Shown here: positions 22,137 to 34,536 of the stretch, in pieces
How the letters are laid out: every line of letters starts with the position of its first letter
Numbering within the stretch: position 1 is the stretch's first letter
NCBI GenBank assembly: GCA_021018995.1
Contig: CM037593.1
Location: 43,227,810-43,291,809 of the forward strand
Direction of reading: 5' to 3'
Origin: Chloranthus sessilifolius
Taxonomy: Eukaryota > Streptophyta > Magnoliopsida > Chloranthales > Chloranthaceae
DNA length: 64,000 nt
Position numbers and translations under genes: made by a program
The notes under the pieces: model-generated
What the model was told of the DNA's origin: nothing
The model's input: the letters and a program-made list of their open reading frames with translations, nothing else
The model's database searches: none

Positions 22137-22524
22137 ACGAACTAGGCAGGTATATTACCTAGGCATGTATGTTACCTAGGCATGTATGCTACCTAGGTAG
22201 GTACTACCTAGGCAGGTGCCACCTAGGCAGGTATGTTACCTAAGTAGGTACTACCCAGGATGATATGCTACCAATGCAGGTGCTACCTAGGTAGGTATGT
22301 TACCTAGGCAGGTGCTACCTTGGCAGGTATGCTACCTAAGCAGGCACTACCTAGGCAGGTATGGTATCTAGGCATGTATGCTATCTAGGCAGACTTAACT
22401 ACCTAGGCTGCCATAACTACTTAGGCAGACATAACTACCTAGGAAGCTATAACTACCTAGGCAGACATAACTACCTAGGCAACCATAACTATTTAGCCAG
22501 GCATAACTACCTAGGCAGGCATGG
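22137..22524. repeat. CCTAGG minisatellite in D2
   Basis: Counterpart of 15243-15618. In its last part an 18-bp period gives a spurious reading frame of repeated His-Asn-Tyr-Leu-Gly-Arg. Confidence 0.85.
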
Positions 22525-23085
22525 ACTGCGTGTGCCATATTTTAAAAAAAAATGAAGAGGAAAAGAGAGAAAGAGGATGGCATGTGTGGGTTTCTATTTA
22601 TCTTCGCTCCTTTTTTATATATACACATTATATAATTTATTTTATATAAAAAAATAGGACACAAGTAATGTATATATACAGATCTATATCTGTATATTTA
22701 TTCAAGAAAAAGGCATAAATTTTTTGTGTCTACAGTGCCTCAATGCCACTAGTGAATTTATCATTTGGATCTAGACCATTGAAGTTGATTGGCTTGGATG
22801 GGTGGGCCATGGCCTGAAAAGATGCACTGATCCAGCCATTTATTAATTTATTGATTTGAAAAATCAATTTAAAACGGTGCAATGGTCCATAAAACGTTAG
22901 TTAACGGATGGTTATGATTGCTCTATTGGTTCAATTGGCTACCCAAACACCTAACCAATTGATCAAAGAGTCCACATCATTATAAACATACATCTCATTG
23001 AGGGTACCAAAGGGTGGCATTAGCATCTCTAATGTGGCTAATCTGTCTTCTCTTCTTTTGTGTACTTTCTTAACATTTGTGATGT

Positions 23086-23087
<2 letters not shown>

Positions 23088-23160
<73 letters not shown>

Positions 23161-23161
23161 T
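23088..23161. repeat. (TA)n(CA)n microsatellite
   Basis: About 32 TA units then a short CA run; longer than the D1 counterpart. Confidence 0.95.
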
Positions 23162-24032
23162 AAGGGCATATACATTTGTGTGTAGCCGAAAAATGCTACA
23201 CACAAATGCCATTTCACGAGCCACATGGCACAACTTCCTCTAAGAGCCCACTAGTCCCTTTTGGTTTGTAGAAAAGGAAAAAAAAATTGGACGGTCAAAA
23301 ATATTGATTTTCCTTGCATAACTTTCACCATTCTTTTTAATGACCTTTGACCAGCTAATGGTGTAGTTATAGGTTCTTTTGAATGGTCGGTGATCGACCT
23401 CGTCCTGATCCTTGGATTTGGGGCCACATGGCACCAAACTTGCTTGTGAGAAGCCAATTCAGCCATACTCAAATGCATATCCTCGAGCAATTATATGTAT
23501 ATACAGGGAGACGCTAATTAGAACCTTCACCGTGCACCCAAGTTCCACATGGAGCAGGGTTGAATCGTTCAGATCACCTTTTAAAAAAAAAATCAAAACT
23601 TCATCTTCACCATGTGTTTTTTAAGGCATGAAATTTTGACCGTTGAAATCAGTCAATATTTTTAATTTACCTATCAAAAATACTTTTTGAATTTTTTTAA
23701 AATGACCTATATAATGCACCTGAGCTCCACATGAAGCCAAAACAATGTTTTGGGTGCCACATGGAGCTCGACATAGAAATTAGGTAAACTTTGGCGCATA
23801 GTGTGTGCGCACCATGGTCCATGGGCGCGTGTTTCCTTTTTCCATTCACATATATAAAGGTAGCCTTGTCCTACGAACAAGGTAACTTGCTTGCTTCCCG
23901 TATTTTAGTTGAGGCATGTGTCCTACTCCTAACTTCAATAAAAGAATGATTGGATGAGGAAGATAAGCGCCAAAAACAGTTCTTTCATCTTCCCCATCCA
24001 ATTGTGTGTAATCTCGGCTGCTTGATCCAACC

Positions 24033-24435
24033 ATGAGGGGTAGAGGAAAAGCCATAGAAAAATCAAACCACCATGACCAACGAAGGCTCATTGAGTTTGT
24101 AATCTGTGGATTAGGGTTGAAAGACCTGCTCATTAAGCTAGGATGTTCCTACTGCATCTATTTCCCCTCTTGTTCATGCTCCTCCGACGTCTCCTCCACT
24201 GCATTCACCAATCCTTCTCCTTCCTCATCGAGAATGAAAACCAGCCATCAGAATCCCCGCTACTCCAATTTGTCAAATTCCACTCTGAACTCAAATTCAA
24301 AAGTGGATTGTGGTGATAAACAATAAGCCATTAAGAGGACCAACAGTAGTTGTAACACAGTGTCGGTATGAAGAGAAGTGGGTTTTGGAATCTTGGGAGG
24401 TGGAAGCTTTTGGGAAGAAAAGAAGAGGAATTTAG
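24033..24435 (+). pseudogene. small unknown gene, copy 2 (D2)
   Basis: Starts at the ATG at 24033 and is open for 97 codons (MRGRGKAIEKS... to a Ser/Thr/Asn-rich region). A TAA then replaces a Gln codon that is intact in copy 1, and a one-base insertion ~35 bases later shifts the frame, so the WVLESWEVEAFGKKRRGI-like end is out of frame. The lesions differ from those of copy 1. The upstream 200 bp are highly similar in both copies, including CATATATAAAGG, a possible TATA box. Function unknown. Confidence 0.4.
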
Positions 24436-24866
24436 GTGAGACGAGGGTTTTTAATTTTCTGGGCATTTCTAGGCCCAAATCTGTTAGCGGATGTTGAGAA
24501 GGAAGATGACAGAAACGTTTTTCATGCTTACTGGCCTCATCTAATCATTTTTTATCAGAGTTGGGACCATGTGATTTGTGGGATTAGGTAAGTTACTTGG
24601 TCCATAGGACAACTTTATCCTATTGACTTATATGTAGAGAGAGAGAGAGAGGCAACACGATGAGCACTCAAATGTAACATTGTTGCAATAATCTATCACC
24701 ATCAACAACCATTTGAAATGGTTGACTAACGGAGTACAGTGGTACTCAATATCCATAGAACGAGGGTATAGTTGCATTCCATTGGTCAACCATCTTGAAT
24801 GTGGATTGATGGTTATAGAATTGTGTATAGAAGCATTTATACACTTAAGTGCAAAGCATATATCTA

Positions 24867-24969
<103 letters not shown>

Positions 24970-25059
24970 GTAGAGACAGATAAGCCCAAGACTATACGTT
25001 TGGCCACTACACTCAGCCCAGTTAGGTGCCACGTCGCTCCTAGCCCAAGGTCACATGCC

Positions 25060-25217
25060 ACTATCTGTTCTGCCTCTTTCTTGTTGCTCCCAGCACCACC
25101 CGTGTAAGTTACACCATCAAAAACCAAAGAAGTGACATGATAAGTTGTGTATGTTGGCTTTTCTAGATTCATCTTAACTACATCTTCATTGAGGATAGAT
25201 TTGTAAAATATTGTATC
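25060..25217 (-). pseudogene. DRB-type second-domain exon
   Basis: Minus strand, beginning after the acceptor TTCCAG at 25218. It reads Asp-Thr-Ile-Phe-Tyr-Lys-Ser-Ile-Leu, then VVKMNLEKPTYTT and SLVFDGVTYTGGAGSNKKEA, the pattern of the second dsRNA-binding domain of plant DRB proteins. Its phase (0) fits the phase-0 donor (Arg-Glu|) of the first-domain exons at 28, 31 and 34 kb. A stretch usually present between Thr-Tyr and Ser-Leu-Val-Phe seems to be missing, and no clear donor follows, so it is probably a remnant. The lower boundary is uncertain. The nearest first-domain exon is 3 kb away with a retroelement gag between. Confidence 0.6.
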
Positions 25218-25627
25218 CTGGAACAAATAAATGGGACTCAGATGGTATGACCTTCTAATAAACAACTCAATCATATGGGATGTATTTTCTATGGTAATCA
25301 GAAAGAAAAAATTTAGAAGGACATCAATAATTGTAAGTTGATTACATCTATTCCATCAAAATAAAAAATGCAATTTCTAGGAAGTATATATTATGAACCA
25401 AGATTTTAGGATTTCAAGACATTGGCTGCAAATCAATATCAACGCTTTTCAATCGTAGGATGGAAAGAAAAGATAGGCCCTTGTTATGTTGCTTAGATTA
25501 CAAGATCTTAGAAGATTTAAAAATTAAAAACATCAAGGGAATCAAATAATTAGCTTTACACAAATACAGAGAGGAAATTGAAAAATATAAGTACCTATCG
25601 ATAAAAAAAAGAAGTGTACAAGCTTGA

Positions 25628-25882
25628 ATGGAATGGACATATAGTTTTTTCCACTCGGGTTTGAGCTGCTGGGTGTTTTCGAGTGACTATCATAGGGTGT
25701 TAAACGATGAAGACAAGATCGTTCTGGAACGATCAATGCTTAACTTTCTTTTTGAAGACCTACGACATTCGAGTCCGATTTGTCTCCAAACTTTTGGTAT
25801 TTTGAGCCTACGCTCAAAAAGTGCTTTAGAGGAACATAGTGCCATATTATTTGCTTACCTTGCTATTTGTTGGAAACTTTAG
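25628..25882 (+). CDS. open frame of unknown origin
   Basis: 84 codons from ATG, with no family that I recognise. It contains a DEDKIVLERSMLNFLFEDLR segment that could be helical. There is no copy elsewhere in the window and no clear promoter. It may be a chance frame. Confidence 0.15.
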   Translation: MEWTYSFFHSGLSCWVFSSDYHRVLNDEDKIVLERSMLNFLFEDLRHSSPICLQTFGILSLRSKSALEEHSAILFAYLAICWKL

Positions 25883-25903
25883 TTGATGGCTGGGGTTTGT
25901 ATA

Positions 25904-25904
<1 letters not shown>

Positions 25905-25945
<41 letters not shown>
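25905..25945. repeat. (CA)n(TA)n microsatellite
   Basis: About 13 CA then 8 TA units. Confidence 0.95.
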
Positions 25946-25984
25946 GAAATTTTTATTTATTTTTGAAGCATTAGGTAAGAAACC

Positions 25985-27470
25985 GTTCAATATCTGTAGC
26001 TCGTGAAGATAATTCTTTAAGCATTTTCAGAGCCTTTCCATGAAGAGGTATACTTATATCCTTCTTCAAACCACTGAGGCACATTTGAACTGCCTCCGGT
26101 TATGAAATCTTTGATGAATAAAGAAGACTGGCATCTCTCCATCTCGTGATATAATCAACAACCCTTTTGTGTGGTTGTTGCTCCATTTGTGATAACTCTG
26201 TAATCCCTACAGATCTCTGAATACTGAAAAATCTCTGTAGGAATTGTTTCTGCATTTGATCCCAACTCATTATCGAATTGGGTAATAACTTCGCATATCA
26301 AGTGAAAGCTGGTCCTTCCAAGGTTTGTATGAACCATAGCAACAATGCACTATTCTCAGCTGTGTCTCCGCATGCTGCGACGAAATGTGCCAAATGCTCT
26401 TGAGCGAAACCACTTCCATTGAAACTGATGAATTTTGGTTGCTGATAGTCGGTCGAAAATGGAACATTAGCTATTTTTGGCAGATAAGACTTTCTGTAAG
26501 AGTTAGAAATCCTTTGAAAGTCTTTAAGATTTTCGGCTATCATATGTTGAATTTGATCCATTGATAAGACATCATTTATTTCTTTCCTTTACTTTTCTTG
26601 CTCGAGAAGTGCAGCTATTTCAGTGTCCCGAATACTGATAACACGACGCAACTCTTGAATTTACTTTAAAGGAGATACATTGTCTTCATTAGAAACCATC
26701 ATGACTCACATGGCAGTAGGAGGTGTCATCATTATACCTTCTGCTGAGATGTAATGGCAAAAGGAGTTCAAAGAACGAGCTTTGTTTGAAGAAGACTTAT
26801 CATCAAGTTTCAAAGATGAAATGATCATCTTGTTTGCCTCCAGACGAGGTGAGTTGAATGATGATGAGTCATCGATTGCCTCCGGATGAGGAGAGTTGAA
26901 TGGAGATGAGTCATTGATTACCTCCGAATGAGGTGAAGTTTCATTATCAGATGAAATGATCATCTCATTTATCTCAAGAAGAGGTGAGTTAAATGACGAT
27001 GAGTTATCGATTACCTCCGGATGACGTGAAGTCTCATTATCAGATGAAATAATCATCTGATTTTTCTTTAGACGAGGTGAGTTGAATGACGATGAGTCAT
27101 CAATTGCCTCCGAATGAGGTGAAGTCTCAATATCAGATGAAATGATCATCTTGTTTGCCTCTAGACGAGGTGAGTTGGATGACGATGAGTCATCAATTGC
27201 CTCTAGATGAGGTGAAGCAAGTGTATTAACAATTCTCAGTATTCCTGGAGGGCTCGCCGAGTTTGATCAGGTTGATTTCACTGATGGAGTTTTAGGAGAT
27301 TCATCCTTCGAGAAGAGGGAATCGAAATCTTCATAGAGTGCGTTCTCAGTCAAAGTGAACGAATTAGGAAATAATGGTTTCTCAATATGAGAACATTCTT
27401 CTTCTAGGCTGTTTGAGTATCAGAGTGTTCCCTCCGCGATTTGAGGGTATGCCCTCTCCACATGTTGATT
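25985..27470 (-). pseudogene. gag: Ty3/gypsy-type gag with an N-terminal repeat domain
   Basis: One minus-strand frame from ~27470 to ~25985 with several nonsense codons and no clear frameshift. N-terminal part (27215-26720): ~31-residue tandem repeats rich in Ser/Asp/Asn (for example EVIDDSSSFNSPRLEANK). Next is a short charged helix (IRDTEIAALLEQEK). Then comes a gag capsid region: PKFISFNGSG, EHLAHFVAACGDTAEN, TLEGPAF, SWDQMQKQFLQRFF, RVVDYITRWRDASLL. Stops include TGA for Trp (26298), TGA at 26706 and TAA between repeat domain and capsid. This gag type differs from that of T1-T4 and G1. No LTR or pol is found next to it, so it is a fragment, lying between DRB exons. Confidence 0.75.
26820..27215 (-). 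repeat. coding minisatellite (~92 bp) in the gag N-terminus
   Basis: Four to five copies of a ~92-93-bp repeat, with anchors CAGATGAAAT.ATCATCT at ~26950, 27041 and 27133. It stays in one reading frame and encodes the Ser/Asp-rich repeats. Confidence 0.75.
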
Positions 27471-28188
27471 GTTTGTAGAAGAGGATGCAATGTTCTTTCC
27501 ATAATCTATTGAGATGCTTGGTAAGTTGAATAAATCTACTGCATGGAATAACCAATGATTAAATGAATATATGCATGGAATAACCAATGATTAACCATTC
27601 ATCATATTCAACTCATTTTCTTAGAATTCGTTTCATTTTGTAGCTTAAAGATGAGAGGAGAAGTGGGTTCCATCGGGCGTGCCAGAAATTTATAAACAAC
27701 AAATTTGTGTAGAATATAGATCTAACACAAATAAATCATAATAAATTTTCCTTCACTATGAGAGGTTTTATTGAAAATGGTAGACTTTACGCTTCCGAGT
27801 ATTGCAATCGATTCCTTGTTAATTACACAAAATTTGAATACTTTGATTAGTAGTATGAACACATTTGCTAGAAACAAGAAATCAAATTTACAAGCTAAGC
27901 AACTTTCCCAAATAAAGTATTTAAGACAAATAAACAATCTAAATAAACCATCAAGTATCAAAATACGAGAGATTCTTTATAAAGTACATACTATCAAGAA
28001 AATGTGAGCTATAGTCATAGTCATAGAGTCAGGTAGGTCAGGGAAACTGAAAATTAATTATTCTTAGGTTAGGGTGAAAGATATCTTCAAGCTTAATGAT
28101 CCACCAGAATCTATAGTTAAAACAACCACATCTCTCAAATATGTGAATTTTACAAGTACACTGCACCCCTAAAGAATATGTAGCACAC

Positions 28189-28450
28189 CTCACGAATTAG
28201 AGAACATCCTTCATCCTTTATTCTCCAAGATATGCACTCAAGTGCATGTTTTGGGACATCTTTCATCGCCTTTTTTCGATGTAGAAATGTTTGACTTGAC
28301 CTATACGATGCTCCATCTATCTTAACCGTAGATCTTAATTTTGGTACATATTGAGATCCTTCATTGATAATTTGATAAATGAGAAGGGAATAGCAACTTC
28401 TTGGACATGTTCCTGTAAATGGTTCTTGTGCATTGTGTTTGGCGGTAGAC
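28189..28450 (-). pseudogene. DRB-type dsRNA-binding exon, copy in D3
   Basis: 262-bp minus-strand exon with acceptor TTTGTTCAG and donor GAG|GTGTGC. It starts Met-His-Lys-Asn-His-Leu-Gln in one frame. After a one-base deletion in the codons for the 'Ile-Pro-Leu-Pro' stretch the domain goes on in the next frame (YQIINEGSQYVPKLRST, SSQTFLHRK, ALECISWRIKDEG). The same deletion is in the D4 copy. Confidence 0.65.
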
Positions 28451-29199
28451 CTGAACAAATAAAAAATAAACTTTGTATTCTAAGCAAATAAATAATAACA
28501 CTTATCCATCTCTAGTAACATACAAGTAATCACCTAAGTGAAACAATACATTTTTATTTCGCAATAAAAATAAGTAAATAAATAAATAGAGCTGCTCAGT
28601 GGCTAGAATGATGGCGCTTATAACCCTCAAAGATGATAGTGCCTATAAACAACAAATTTGTGTATAATATAAATATAACACAAATCAATCATAACAAACT
28701 TTCCCTCGCTAGGAGAGGATTTTATTTAAAATGGCAGACTTTACACTTCCGAATATCGCAATCGATTTCTCATTAATTACATCAAAATTGAATACCTCTG
28801 AATAAAAGCTACTAATAAAATTATATTTCTCAAATAAACAAACTAAATTCTAAGTCTAGGTTTTCATTGACATCTTTAATCTATCATAAGAGAGATGCAT
28901 AGTATGCTATCTTCATCGGAGATTTAAAAAATATGAAATATGGGACGACGAATAGGAAAACCTCTCCTCCAAAAGCCGATTCTATCTTATCGACAAGCAC
29001 GAGTCATTATTGAAGTAAGAACCATATGAACGGACTTTAAAACGAATTCATATTCTTTGATCTCAAAGATGAATTCGAATACCAAATTCATTCTCCCAGT
29101 AGACGGCTATTAGAGGAGTTATCACTTTCAGTGATAGAGTATCTAATAATGAGTTAGATATCGCCAAACTCTTTAGAATTTGGTGATCATAGATTATTT

Positions 29200-30665
29200 T
29201 ATTATGATTTTACTATTAGATTTAATTAATATCCTAAGATTTAGTCAATATATGGTAAATTTATCCTTAAATCTTTTTATGATCTCGTATTATGCTTATT
29301 TGACCAAAAGTCAAAGAGTCCATTATTAGATTTGAGCAAAATCACAAGATCTGGTCAATATGTGATAAATTTATCATTGGATCTCGTTATGATCTCATAT
29401 TATTATTGTTTGACCAAAAGTCACATATTGAATTTGTCTAAAATTACAAGATCCAATCAATATATAATAATTTCACCATTAAATCTCATTACGATATCGT
29501 ATTATGATTGTTTGACCAAAAGTCGATGAATTTATTATTTTATTTGACTAAAATAATAAGTTCTAGTTAATATATAATAAATTCATTGTTAGATCTCGTA
29601 CTATGATTATTTGATTAAAAGTAAATGAATCCACCATTGGAATTGACCAAAATTATAAGATCTAATCAATATATAATAAATCCACCATTAGATCTCATTA
29701 TGTTCTCGTATTATAATCGTTTGACCAAAAGTCAACTAGTCCACCATTAGATTTGACTAAAACTATAAGATCTGATTAATATGTAATAAATCAATTATTG
29801 GATCTCATTACGATATCGTATTATAAATATTTGATAATATGTCAATGAGTTTATCGTTGGATATGACCACAATCATATTATCTGGTCAATATATCATAAA
29901 TTTATCATTATATCTCGTTATAATCTCGTATTAAGATCGTTTGACCATAAGTCATCGAGTCAATCATTAGATTTGACCAAAACTTGAAGATCTGGTCAAT
30001 ATATCATAAATCTATCGTTGGATTTTGTTATGACTTCATATTATGATCATTTGACCAATAGTTGACGTGCCCACCTTTGGATTTGACCAAAACCATATTA
30101 TTTGGTTAATATATAATAAATTTATCGTTGTATCTTATTATGATCTCGTATTATATTAGTTTGACTAAAATCAAAGAGTCCACTATTGAATTTTACCAAT
30201 ACCATAAAATTTGGTCAATAATAAATCAACCGTTAGATCTCGTTACGATCTTAAATTATGATTATTTGACTAAAAGATAAAGAATCTACCGTTAGATTTC
30301 ATCAAAATCATAAGATCTGGTCAATATATAATAAATCTACCGTCGGATCTTATTATGATCTCATATTTTGATCGTTTGAATAAAATTCCACGAGTTAACC
30401 GTTGGATTTGACCAAAATCATGAGATCTTATCAATATATAATAAATTCATCATAGGTTCATGTTTTGATCTCATAATGTGATCGTTTGACCAAAAGTCAA
30501 TGAGTCCACAGTTTGATTTGACTAAAATCATAAGATCAAGTCAATATGTAATAAATCCATTGTTGGATCTCATTACGTTCTCGTATTATGATCATTTGAC
30601 TAAAAGCTAATGAATCTACCATTGGATTTGTTGAAAACTATAAGATCTAATCAATATGTAACAGA
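29200..30665. repeat. 110-bp satellite array in D3
   Basis: About 13 diverged monomers; longer than in D1, D2 and D5. Confidence 0.82.
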
Positions 30666-31228
30666 TCTATAATTAATATACAAACTAAAAAGTTGTTAAG
30701 CATTAAAAATCCTTCCAAGCGTATGTCATCTACTGAGGGTGGCTAGGGGTGATGGTGGTTGGTGACAAAGGATTGTTTAATGTTCATTTTATCGTTTTTC
30801 CTTTTAATTTGCTTCACTTTATATCAATTAATTCTAATTTACCAAAAATAAAAACCAAATAAGAAGACGTAATGTTAAGCCATAAGTTAGCAGTGTGAAC
30901 TCATTTGCTAGAAATAAGAAATTTAATTTACAAGCTAAGCAAGTTTCCCAAATAAAACATTTAAGACGAATAAACAATCTAAATGAACCATCAAGTATCA
31001 AAATGCGAGAGATTCCTTATAAAGCACATACTATAAAGAAAATGTAAGCTATAGTCATAGTCATAGAGTCAGGTGGGTTAGGGAAACCGAAAATTAATCA
31101 TTCTTAGATTAGGGTGAAAGATATCTTCAAGCTTCATGATCCACTAGAATCTATCGTTAAAACAATCACATCTCTCAAATATATGAATTTTACAACTAAC
31201 TTGCACCCCTAAAGAATATGTAGCACAC

Positions 31229-31490
31229 CTCACGAATTAGAGGACTTCCTTCATCCTTTATTCTCCTAGATATGCACTCAAGTGCATGTTTTGGGACATC
31301 TTTCACCACCTCTTTTCGATGTAGAAATGTTTGACTTGACCTATATGATGCTCCATCTATCTTAATTGTAGATTTGAATTTTGGTACATGTTGAGATCCT
31401 TCATTGATAATTTGATAAACGAGAAGAGAATAGCAAGTTTTTTGACATGTTTCTGTAAACGGTTCTTGTGCATTGTGTTCGACGGTAGAC
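31229..31490 (-). pseudogene. DRB-type dsRNA-binding exon, copy in D4
   Basis: 262 bp. The Met-His-Lys-Asn-Arg-Leu-Gln start, then the same one-base deletion as in D3, then YQIINEGSQHVPKFKSTIK, SSQTFLHRKE and ALECISRRIKDEG. Acceptor and donor dinucleotides are kept. Confidence 0.65.
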
Positions 31491-32239
31491 CTGAACAAAT
31501 AAAAAATAAACTTTAGTAATATACAAGTAAATAATAATGTTTGTCCATCTCTAGTAATATACAAGTAATCACTTAAGTGAAACAATAAATTTTTATTTCG
31601 TAATTAAAATAAGTAAATAAATAAATAGAGTTGCTCAGCGGCTAGTATGATGGCGCTTATAACCCTCAAAGAAGATAGTGCCTGTAAACAATAAATTTGC
31701 GTAGAATATAAATATAATCCAAATTAATCATAACAAAATTTTCCTTGCTAGGAGAGGATTTTATTGGAAATGGCGGACTTTATACTTTCGATTATCGCAA
31801 TCGATTCCCAATTAACTATATCAAAATTGAATACCTCTGATTAAAAGCTACTAAAAAAATTATATCTCTTAAATAAAATAAACTAAATTCTAAGTCTAGC
31901 TTTTCATCGATATCTTCAATCCGTAACATGATAGATGCATAGTATGTTGTCTTCATCGGAGATTTGGAAAATACGAAATATGGGACGATGGATGGGAGAA
32001 CCTCTCCTCCAAAAGCCGATTCTATCTGATCGACAAGCACGAGTCATTACTAAAGCAAGAACCTTGTGGACGAACCTTAAAATGAATTCTTGTTCTTTGG
32101 TATTAAAGATGAATTCGAATATCAAATTCATTCTCTTAGTATCTGATTATTAGAGGAGTTATCACTTTCAGTGATATAGTATCTAATAATGAGTTAGATA
32201 TCGCTAAATTCCTTAGAATTTGACGATCATAGATTATTT

Positions 32240-33715
32240 TATAATTATTTTACAGTTAGATTTGACTAATATCTTAAGATTTAGTCAATATATGATAAAT
32301 TTATTCTTGAATCTTTTTACAATCTCGTATTATGATCATTTGAGCAAAAGTCAAAGAGTCCACCATTAGATTTGAGCAAAATTAAAAGATTTGGTCAATA
32401 TGTGATAAATTTATCGTTGGATTTGATTATGATCTCATATTATGATTGTTTATTAAAAGGTCGCATATCCATCATTAGATTCGACCAAAATTATAAGATT
32501 TGATTAATATATAATAAATCAATCGTTGAATCTCGTTACGATCTCGTATTATGATCGTTTGATCAAAAGTCAATGAATTTATTATTTAATTTGATTAAAA
32601 TAATAAGATCTAGTCAATATGTAATAAATTTATCGTTAGATCTTGTATTATGATTGTTTGATTAAAAGTAAATGAATCCACCATTAGATTTGATCAAAAC
32701 TATATGATATAGTTAATATATAATAAATCCACCGTTAGATCTCATTATATTCTCGTAATATGATCGTTTGACCAAAAGTCAATAAGTCTACCATTGGATT
32801 TGATCAAAACTATAAGATCTGGTTAATATGTGATAAATCCATCATTGGATCTTATTACGATTTTGTATAATGATCGTTTGATAAAAAGTCAATGAGTTTA
32901 CCATTAGATTTGACTATAATCATATGATCTGATCAATATATGATAAATTTATCGTTGAATCTCGTTACGATCTCGTATTAAGAACATTTGATCATAAGTC
33001 AATGAGTTAACAATTAGATTTGACCAAAACTACAAGATCTGGTCAATATATAATAAATTTATCGTTGGATCTTGTTATGATCTCATATTATGATCATTTG
33101 ACCAAAAGTTGATGAGTCCACCATTGGTTTGACCAAAATTATACGATTTGGTCAATATATAATAAATTCATCATTGTATTTTTTTATGATTTTGTATTTT
33201 ATTTGTTTGACTAAAGTCAACGAGTCCACCGTTGTATTTAACTAAAATGATTAGATCTTATCAATATATAATAAATTCATCGTTGGATCTCGTTACGATC
33301 TCATATTCTGATTGTTTGACTAAAAGTCAATGAGTCTACTGCTAGATTTGACCAAAATCACAAGATCTAGTCAATATGTATTAAATCCACCGTTGGATCT
33401 TGTTATGATCTCGTATTATGATCGGTTAACCAAAAGTCCATGAGTCAATCGTTAGATTTGACTAAAACAATAAGATCTGGTCAATATATAATAAATCCAT
33501 CGTTGAGTCTCGTTTTGATCTCACATTATAATTGTTTGACCAAAAGTTAACGAGTCCACTGTTGAATTTGACTAAAACAATAAGCTCTAGTCAATATATA
33601 ATAAATCCACCATTGAATCTAATTACGTTTTCGTATTATGATTGTTTGACCTAAAGTCAATGAGTCCACCATTGGATTTGACGAAAACTATAAGATCTTA
33701 TCAATATATAACAAA
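32240..33715. repeat. 110-bp satellite array in D4
   Basis: About 13 monomers, similar in length to the D3 array. Confidence 0.82.
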
Positions 33716-34273
33716 TCTACAATTATAATACAAACTAAAAAGTTGTTAACCATTAAAAATCCTTCCAAGTGTGTGTCATCTATTGGGAGTGGCTAGGGGT
33801 GATGGCGGTTGGTGACAAAGTTTCATGTTCCTTTTATCTTTTTTCCTTGTAATTTACTTTCCTTTATATCAATTGATTCTAATTTACCAAAATTAAAAAC
33901 CAAATAAGAAGACGTAATGGTAAGCCATAAGTTAGAAGTGTGAACTCATTTGCTAGAAGCAAAAAATCTAATTTACAAGCTAAGCAACTTTCGCAAATAA
34001 AGCATTTAAGACAAATAAACAATCTAAATGAACCATCAAGTATCAAAATCCAAGAGATCTCTTATAAAACACATACTATCAAGAAAATGTGAGCTATAGT
34101 CATAGTCATAGAGTCAGGTGGGTTAGGAAAATTGACAATTAATCCTTCTTAGATTAGGGTGAAAGATATCTTCATGTTTCATGATCCACTAGAATCTTTT
34201 GTTAAAACAATCACATCCCTTAAATATGTGAATTTTACAAGTAATCCTCACCCCTAAAGAATATGTAGCACAC

Positions 34274-34536
34274 CTCGCGAATTAGAGGACATCCTTCATC
34301 TTTTATTCTCCTAGATTTGCACTCATGTGCATGTTTTGGGACATCTTGCACCACCTCTTTTCGATGTAGAAATGTTTGACTTGACTTATACGATGCTCCA
34401 TCTATCTTAATCGTGCATTTGAATTTTGGGGTATATTGAGATCCTTCATTAATAATTTGATAAACAAGAAGGGGAATAGCAGACATTTGGGCGTATTCCT
34501 ACAAGCAGTTCTTGTGCATTGTGATCGACGGTAGAC
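34274..34536 (-). pseudogene. DRB-type dsRNA-binding exon, copy in D5
   Basis: 263 bp, in frame throughout: 17 bases, ATG, then 82 codons to a phase-0 donor. A TAG replaces Gln seven codons after the Met. Readable parts are VYQIINEGSQYTPKFK, DGASYKSSQTFLHRKE and RRIKDEGCPLIRE just before GT. It keeps the Cys-Pro-Leu codons missing in D1. Because length and phase are intact it is the best guide to the ancestral exon. Confidence 0.68.

Larger units (their letters stand above)
20091..24560. repeat. repeat unit D2 (second half of the 4.5-kb tandem duplication)
   Basis: Collinear with 13165-20090 once S1 is removed: 'CTCCTCCAAAAGCC' block, hairpins ATCACTTTCAGTGAT and CGCCAAATTC..GAATTTGGCG, 110-bp satellite, CCTAGG array, (TA)n, small gene. 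It lacks the DRB exon because the duplication starts downstream of it. Confidence 0.85.
27850..30679. repeat. repeat unit D3
   Basis: Starts where a 'CGCTAGGAGAGG...'-like block (27740) jumps into the TTGCTAGAAACAAG block, so its left end is rearranged. It contains the DRB exon (28189-28450), the AAAAGCCGATTC block, both small hairpins and a long 110-bp satellite array. Collinear with D4 and D5. Confidence 0.8.
30680..33729. repeat. repeat unit D4 (3050 bp)
   Basis: Bounded by the anchor ACAAACTAAAAAGTTGTT at 30680 and again at 33730. Same order of parts as D3. The GTAAGGGTCGTAACTC region that follows the satellite in D1, D2 and D5 is missing in D3 and D4. Confidence 0.85.

Noticed and set aside
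22361..22555. 64-codon frame with repeated His-Asn-Tyr-Leu-Gly-Arg
   Set aside because: It is a translation of the 18-bp CCTAGG minisatellite, and D1 has no matching open frame.
29332..29529. Frame with repeated Ser-Lys-Ile-Thr-Arg-Ser-x-Gln-Tyr
   Set aside because: It follows the 110-bp satellite; 110 is not a multiple of 3 and the frame is lost in neighbouring monomers.
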